Shown here: positions 57,848 through 64,000 of the stretch, in pieces
How positions within the stretch are numbered: position 1 is the stretch's first letter
Layout: every line of letters starts with the position of its first letter
Assembly (NCBI RefSeq): GCF_022965805.1
Contig: NC_133101.1
Span: 50,486,342 to 50,550,341 of the forward strand
Direction: 5' to 3'
DNA from: Primulina eburnea
Lineage: Eukaryota; Streptophyta; Magnoliopsida; Lamiales; Gesneriaceae
Length of the DNA: 64,000 nt
Position numbers and translations under genes: made by a program
The notes under the pieces: model-generated
The model's input: the letters and a program-made list of their open reading frames with translations, nothing else
What the model was told of the DNA's origin: nothing
Database searches by the model: none

Positions 57848-59349
57848 TTCTAGATTCTGTAGTGGGTGCAGGTGTATATTTAGAAGACTTACCCTTTGGT
57901 GTTTCGACATGTTCCTCTTGCGAGTGGCTTTTTGCGTCCTCCTCTGACTCTAAGTTTTTCAACTCCTTAGCTCAATGGCATTCACTTGCTCTTTAGGATT
58001 AGCCTCGATGTTTCTTGGCAAGGTGCCCGGATCTCTGCTCGAAATTATCTTGGTCAGCTGTCCTATCTGAGTTTCCAAGCCTTTGAGAGTTGCATCTTGA
58101 TTTTTTAGTCTAGTTTCCCGTTGCAGACATAAATTGAGTCATCATTTGCTCTAAATTAGGTTTTTACTCTCAAGACTTATATCTATACATCGGTTGATTC
58201 TCATACTGTTGGCCTCCTTGTGAGCGACCTTGATTGTTTTGACCACCCCATGAGAAATTTGGTTGTTGTCTCCATCCATCATTAAGTGTGTTGGAATATG
58301 GGTCATTTCTAGGACAGTTCTGAGTCCCCACTTGGTTCACTGTTGCCTCATTTTGCACATAATTAGGATTCTTTATCTAGAAATCTTTCGTGAAGTGCTC
58401 ACCTCTACAACCATCACATAAGAACTCTTGCAGCCTCATGGTCGTACCACCAACATTCATATTATCTATTTTCATACTCAAAGCCTCTAATTCTGCAGCA
58501 ACCGCAGAAAAATCACTTACCTGGTGAACTCATGCACTCCTTCTCTGATTGTTCCTCTCAGATTCAAGATGATAACTGCTGGCAGCCATCTCCTCTAACA
58601 ATTCATATCCTTCTTAGACAGTTTTTCTCAACAAGTTCTCTCAGGCAGCAGCATCTATCATAGTACAATTGGCAGTGAGAAAGCCATGATATAAAGTTTG
58701 AACTACTAACCTAAGAGACAGTTCGTGATGAGCACATCTCTGCAGTAAATCTTTGTAGCATTTCCATGCCTCATATAAGGACTCTTGCTCGAATTGGGCG
58801 AAGGTAGTGATGTCTGCCCACAACTTCATGGTCTTAGAAGAAGGGAAGTATTTGATGAGAAATGTTCTTGCCATGTCCTCCCAAGTAGTGATGGAACCTA
58901 CAGGCAAACAATTTAACCATGATTTAGCTTTTCACGTAAAGAGAAAGGAAACAAACGCAATCTAACAGCATCATAAAATACTCTATTGAATTTAAAAGTA
59001 TCGCAAATTTCAAGAAAGTCTGTGACGTGGTGTTTGGGTCATCTAGCGCAGTTCCCCCAAATTTGACAGTATTCTGAATCATCTGAATAATGGCTGGATT
59101 GATCTCAAACTGGTTTTCCCTGATGTTTGTTCGCACTATGCTCGGACGTGCCCCATCAAGCGAAGACTGTGCGTACTCCAGCATGGGTATACGCCTTGGC
59201 TCCTCGACACGTGGGTCTTCATGATGCTCTTCCTCACGCTCGTTCTTGTTTATTGTATATTTAAGCCTCTGTTGTTGTCTTCGCCTGTGGAGGGTTCTTT
59301 CAATCTCGAGGTCGAATACCTCAAGTTCAGATTCAAGAGACTTTGGCAT
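57848..59349 (-). pseudogene. Athila-type gag N-terminal and middle part
   Basis: Minus strand. N-terminal part 58924-59349: an arginine-rich start, then QFEINPAIIQMIQNTVKFGG and TALDDPN, the core start of Athila-type gag. The continuation 58641-58907 has GSITTWEDMARTFLIKYFP, TTFAQFEQESLYEAW and CAHHELSL. Near 58400 is a zinc-knuckle-like CDGCRGEHFTKD, and 58170-58358 has NDGWRQQPNFSWGG. Stops and frameshifts separate these blocks. The gene is interrupted at 57848 by E and resumes at 44984. Confidence 0.88.
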
Positions 59350-59439
59350 GCACCAAAAGATATATCAGCAAAGAAATTGAAGTTTTCAACTCAAATAAAT
59401 CAAAATAAAGAATGTTAAAGTAGATAACTGAGAATAAAA

Positions 59440-59477
59440 TTGTGGATTAACAGTCCTCGAAAACGTAGACAAAAACT
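59440..59477 (-). promoter_or_regulatory. Athila-type primer binding site region, decayed
   Basis: On the minus strand the sequence after the 5' LTR is AGTTTTTGTCTACGTTTTCG followed by AGGACTG. It resembles the Athila leader with TGGCGCC at the primer site, but that core has changed, so priming would be impaired. The comparison is from memory of the family. Confidence 0.5.
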
Positions 59478-60911
59478 TGATCGATCAAAACTTTCATTGT
59501 AAAATCCTTAAAAAAATTAATAATATTCAAGCTCGAAATAATCTCAAGTGCACGCGTACGAGAGTACGAGTATCATTCCTCTAGAGACTGCATTTCGCAA
59601 TTGTTATTCTCAGTTATTAAACCTTAAGCAACGATAATTTCATATGATTATTTACTACTACGATGATTAAATAAAAGCTAAAAAAATTGATTCACAAATT
59701 AAATGATGAAATAAATAAGCTAAAATGATTGATTAAAGATTTATTGAGAAATGAATTCGTTGAGAATCTCGGTTCACCTACCCCTCGCTAATTTACTTAA
59801 TTTGTTCGACAATAATCTACTCTTTCGACAGGATTTCCTATCTAACTGAACATGTCCTCTTGAGCATGCCAAACTAATTTAACATAGTGAAGTATTAAAT
59901 CTCTTTAATTATTTATCAAAGGTTAATTGCACATCGTTCTATGAAATCACCTAGCTTTCGACCTACTAGACTATGACTATCGACGTGTATCCGACGTCAT
60001 ATTTCTATGTAAATTGTCAATCAATGGATTATGCTACTCGTTAATCTCATGGGCTATTCTCTCGAACTCATTCGCAATATGAAATCGTTATTGAAGTTAA
60101 CTACGCTTCAACAACGCAGTGAAAATAATATCAAAATCAAGAATAAATCAAAATTCGCAAGATGAATTAACTAAACTCGGTTTTGGGGTAGGATCCCCTT
60201 AAATCCCAACAAATAATGAAAATTAGCTACTAGAATTCATGAGCAAAACAAAATTTAAACAAGAAGATTTAAAATAGAAATAATAGACGTGACGAAAACG
60301 CGAAGAACGTTGCCCGGAAATCTTGAAATCTTCAACTCCAAGCTTTCTCCAAGCCTTTTCTCTCTTCCCAACTTTGTGGCTGCTGAAAAGTGTCTAAATT
60401 TTTTTCCCTAGTGTTCCTTTGTGTAGCCACACACCTTCCAAGTTGAATACAAGGCAATAAGGAAAGTTTCCTTGTTTGCTCGCACTGGGGCGATCAAGAA
60501 TTCTCGCCCTAGTGCGAGATTTTCTGTTGATTCTTCAGCCTCTCGCGCTGGGGCGGTCAAGAAATACAGTCCCTAGAATGAGGTATTCTTCCCAGACATC
60601 CTATTTTTGTTGTGCTCGCGCTGGGGTGGTCAAGAATTACCGCTCTAGCATGAGGTCTTCCGCCCAACTCCTTCCTTGTCTTCTACATGCGCTGAGGCGG
60701 TCAAGAATTACCGCCCCAGATCCAAGTGGTGTGTTCTCAGCTTCACTTCCGGTTGAATTTTTTCCATCTTCATCGTTTTCCTGCACATTCATTCAACTCA
60801 GTGAGTGTGATCATATGCAATAACTTAAGATGAAATGAACAAAATGCAGACTTCATGCAACCAAAACGATACAAACGAATTCACTAAAATAAGTAAATAC
60901 GACCTTTATCA
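59478..60911 (-). repeat. Athila-type 5' LTR
   Basis: 1434 bp matching 40654-42230, but about 140 bp shorter. Part of the deficit lies after the hairpin array, where about 90 bp present near 41945-42025 in the other LTR are absent. It carries the hairpin array at 60479-60719. It is followed by ACCAG and the continuation of the D LTR. Confidence 0.9.
60479..60719. repeat. GC-rich hairpin array in Athila-type 5' LTR
   Basis: Four units like those at 41677-41930, with differing spacers and one spacer shortened. The last unit, GCGCTGAGGCGGTCAAGAAT then TACCGCCCC, has a truncated right arm. Confidence 0.87.
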
Positions 60912-62290
60912 ACCAGCCTCTAGTCCACCTTCCTAGGACCATGACCGAACCCATAGCAAGCTACTGGACGGAACCTAACACTCCAAACGTGCTTAGCCCT
61001 TCACCCGTGACAAAGAAGCCATGCGCCCCTCCCCCACAGGCGCGGTTCCTCACTAGCCTTCAAACCAGCCCTCATGCGATTAGCCTAGGACCTTGACTAG
61101 CCTATCTTAGGACCCTTGAACACGTCCCAATTTCAGCACACAACCCTCTCTTCCCTAGCCATCATAACGAACCCTAGCCTTACAAAACCCAAGGAAAACG
61201 TGTGGCCCTACCTTGCCTCAACCAACCTTGAGCTGTGGCCCTTAGGGGTTCTTAAACACACCAAAATTCGCTCTTTTTTATGCCCCTACCATGACAGCCC
61301 CTTTGTGCATCATTAACAAGAGTTTTAAAAAAAGAAAACATTAGTTTTGTGCATGTATAGCCATAAAAACGAAAATATAAGAAGTGCCTCATATATTTCA
61401 TGCAAGGATAATTAAATACACATAATATGGTGTGAAAGATATTTGAAGGAATATTAAGGTGTGCTTTTGCGTATATTATGCATGAAAATCAACTTCCGAT
61501 GCGAGGGATGTTAACGAGGGAAGGACCTTGCAGAAAATCTTCAAGCTTTACATGAATTTCCTTCAAAAATTTCGTGTGTGCATGTGTCTTGGCTGATGGA
61601 GAGTCCTAGTGTGTGTTTGTGTGATGTGTACTTGAGTTGCGTGTGTTTTGGTGAGGATTTTATGGCTTTAAATTTCATATAAAACACATAGTGCAAGCTT
61701 AGGCCCACTAACGTAGTTAGTAGGCCCAATAGGCCCATTAGATAATATTTAAAATATTTTTTTAGGTTGCTTTTCGAAAATATTAACCGAACCTCCAAAA
61801 TGTCCCTATCTTTGTCAAAAATGGATTGCGGGTTTAACAACGATTCGGCGTGTAAAAACACCTTAAAATACCTTATTTTCGAAAATTCCATTAAAATACA
61901 CCACATATTAAACAATTAAAAATAATTATTTAATAAAAATATTTTCATTCATATGGACATTGTCTCCGTTCCTTGATTGCATCTCGAATAACCTTTAAAA
62001 CATATTTTTTATGCATTTATGTAGAAGACTACATTTTAGACACGTAAACATGAACATCATATTTAATTTATGAAATTAAAACCATCTAATTAATAGTTTC
62101 TATTTTTCCCTAAATTTGCATGAAGTTATGTTACGCTATCGCTTTTTGAACCTTACAAACTTTGTAAGTTCTATAAAGAATCAATAAAAGGAAAATAAAA
62201 AGAGACCAACTTCACTGAATACAATGACCTTTTGAGTTATTTAACTCATTTTGATGCTGCAAATTTTCTGAAAGATTTCTCTGAAAATGA

Positions 62291-62480
62291 TCAATATACT
62301 GATGGAATATAAATATAAAATATTTTATTTTTCATATACTCATATGATAATATTTTATTGTATAATTATGATATGTGCTATAATCAATATACTGGTGGGA
62401 TATAAATATTAAATATTTTATGTACTTATATGATAATGTTTTATTGCATAATTATAATATTTGTTATATTTTTCATAAAT
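62291..62480. repeat. Tandem duplication of about 103 bp in copia-1
   Basis: The unit starting TCAATATACTGATGG at 62291 recurs from 62394 with substitutions and a few missing bases. The copied segment includes the end of the gag text plus AT-rich DNA. The following AT-rich stretch to about 62530 shows nothing recognisable. Confidence 0.75.
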
Positions 62481-62597
62481 TACATATGTATTATCAGTAA
62501 TTTTTTTATTGCATATTTTTTTTAGTTCAAATATGGAAAATACTATGAACATAACTAAACAAGGAACTAATATCATGGAAGTTTGCATACCTGATAG

Positions 62598-63152
62598 CAG
62601 TGCTCTAAAAGGCACGTTTAAGCGCGCTTAAACTTGAAGCTCGACAAAAATGTCCCCGCTTCAGGAAAAGCGGAAAAAACGATCAAACTGTAGTTTGACC
62701 GAATTAAGTGTAATTAAGACGTTTAATTAAGCGTGCTTAAGCACAATTAATCGCATTTGTTTATTTTTTATATTTTTCATTTTGAGGATATGTTTTTTTA
62801 TTATAAAATAATAAATTTGGTTTATAATTTAGATGTTTATTTTAAATTTTAGTTATGATTAAGCGTGTCTGACAATGATTTGACAAATATTTAGCAATTT
62901 TTAATGTATTCTATTTGTAAAAACAAATAAATATTGTAATTTTGAGATTTTATGTTTTTATAAATATTGAATTAATGTATCAGACTTAAATTTATCATAT
63001 TTATATATTATTTTATCTATTTATTTGTTTGAGATAATTACAATTAAACTAAAGATAAAAAACGTTTTTCAAGCTTAAAATCTCGTTTAAGCTTGAAAAG
63101 CTTGGAGCTCGACATCCACGCTTCGGGACGCTTCACGCTTTTTAGAACCTTG
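62598..63152. mobile_element. hAT-type MITE
   Basis: 555 bp flanked by an 8-bp CCTGATAG duplication (62590-62597 and 63153-63160). Terminal repeats are CAGTGCTCTAAAAGGC and CAAGGTTCTAAAAAGC, typical of a widespread hAT group. Long imperfect inverted ends contain GTTTAAGC, AGCTCGAC and CGCTTC words. The interior is AT-rich without a frame. The duplication covers the PDS codons of the copia-1 protease. Confidence 0.9.
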
Positions 63153-64000
63153 CCTGATAGTGGTACAATGCACACTATTCTCTGAGATAAAAGATATTTC
63201 TTGGAACTAAAAGCCACAAAAATAATGATGAATATAATAGCAGGTCCTGTAGACTTAATTAAAAGTTGTGGTAAAACACATTTTTTGTTATCTAATGGTA
63301 CAAAATTTCTGATACATGATGCTTTGTATTCACCACAATCGAAAAGAAATTTGTTGAGTTTTAATGACATATATTATCATGGGTATGATAATCAGACAAT
63401 AAATGAAATAAATGAGAAATATATGTTTCTTACATATATGTTTATTACTACATATAAATCAGGAAAGAAATATGTAGTTAAAATACTATCAGTGTTCCCT
63501 ATTGGATTACATATACATATGTAAGTCTAATTGAATCAAACATGGTAGTTGATAATTCTTCAATATCAATTAATTGACATGATCGATTAGGACTTCCTGG
63601 TTCAATAATGAAAATTATAGAAATACACATGGTCATCCGCTGAAAGACCAGAATATATTTCAAAATAATAAGTTTCAATATAAAATATGTTCTCTTGAAA
63701 AAATTATTATAAGAAGATCACCAGCTATAATCCAAACTGAATCACTCATGTTTCTTGAACGTATTTAGGGTGATATTTGTAGCCAATTCATCCACCATAT
63801 GGATCTTTAGATATTTTATGGTATTGATCGATTCCTCCAGCAGATGGTCACATGAATGTTTATTATCAACTCGGAATGTGGCATTTGCAGATTACTTGCT
63901 CAAATAATAAAATTGCGGAATCAATATCAAATTATACAATCAAAAAAATTAGACTTGATAATGCTGGTGAATTTACTTCTAAAACTTTCAAATTGTATGT

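Larger units (their letters stand above)
40654..60911 (-). mobile_element. Athila-type gypsy element with pol deleted, host of element E
   Basis: Minus strand, LTRs at 40654-42230 and 59478-60911, ACCAG duplication. The gag and 3' frame are those of Athila-like elements. Protease to integrase are missing: gag C-terminal sequence runs to about 44765 and the 3' accessory frame starts at 44645 with no pol between. Element E is inserted in gag. Without E the element is about 7.4 kb. Confidence 0.88.
35431..62156 (-). repeat. Element D 5' LTR, split by three insertions
   Basis: On the minus strand the LTR starts TGTAAGGTTC at 62156 and ends GGACGTTTCA at 35431. Its own pieces are 35431-35928, 36811-37031, 39988-40653 and 60917-62156, about 2.6 kb in all. 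The CACTA-like, hAT and Athila elements lie between them. The LTR abuts copia-1 gag at 62157, the insertion site of D. A TA microsatellite sits near its 3' end. Confidence 0.85.
62157..64000 (+). pseudogene. copia-1: gag to integrase remnant (Ty1/copia), oldest host element
   Basis: Plus-strand copia coding remnant cut on the left by D and on the right by the window edge. Gag C-terminal text (FYKESIKGK, then HFDAANFLKDFSENDQYTDG) lies at 62165-62310. The protease site CIPDSGTMHTIL (split by the MITE) lies at 62583-63190. Then come LISCG-like LIKSCGKTHFLLSNGTKF and ALYSPQSKRNLLSFNDI, a pre-integrase HDRLG near 63580, and integrase starts FRYFMVLIDSSSRWSH near 63810 and IKKIRLDNAGEFTSKTF near 63940. 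Many stops and shifts. No LTR is in view. Confidence 0.85.

Overview
The window is plant nuclear DNA made almost wholly of transposable elements. I see no host gene, tRNA, rRNA or bacterial-type operon. The evidence is long terminal repeats (LTRs) with TG...CA ends, 5-bp target-site duplications (TSDs), primer sites complementary to initiator tRNA-Met, and gag/pol remnants of Ty1/copia and Ty3/gypsy elements. There are also a hAT, a CACTA-like element, a TRIM-like element and a hAT-type MITE. The accessory 3' reading frame of the main copia element resembles, from memory, predicted proteins of asterids such as Lamiales. That taxonomic guess is weak.

The layout is nested insertions. On the right (62157-64000) is a plus-strand copia remnant (copia-1). 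A minus-strand chromovirus-type gypsy element, D (33553-62156), sits in its gag. D is cut inside its gag-protease intron by a plus-strand relative, B (24232-33552). B carries a stub of a copia LTR (copia-2, 24097-24231), which is cut by element A, a minus-strand gypsy with no coding capacity (pieces 291-1335 and 20359-24096). Inside A lies a minus-strand copia element, H (1336-20358, TSD ATACA). Inside the RNase H region of H lies a young gypsy element, G (6112-14590, TSD TAATC). Reading G, H, A, copia-2, B, D, copia-1 gives a seven-level nest. A second copia LTR (copia-3) occupies 1-290.

Side insertions: two solo LTRs in the B LTR (26387-29820 and 29832-32751). The D 5' LTR holds a CACTA-like element (35929-36807), a hAT element with a broken transposase (37032-39979) and an Athila-type gypsy element (40654-60911, TSD ACCAG). 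The Athila element has lost its pol region and was entered by a full-length gypsy element, E (44985-57842). E in turn holds a solo LTR (45514-47465) and a TRIM-like element (57262-57840). A hAT-type MITE (62598-63152) interrupts the protease codons of copia-1.

Most notable: (1) H carries, between RNase H and its 3' LTR, a large sense frame and a divergently oriented antisense frame with its own TATA-like box. (2) Gypsy elements D and E have a GT-AG intron between gag and protease that restores frame when removed. (3) Two unrelated LTR families carry arrays of GC-rich inverted repeats near the LTR start. (4) Athila and H, from different superfamilies, carry 3' frames that look alike. Every coding region is broken except possibly the short antisense frame. 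Lineage names are judgements from motifs, not database results.
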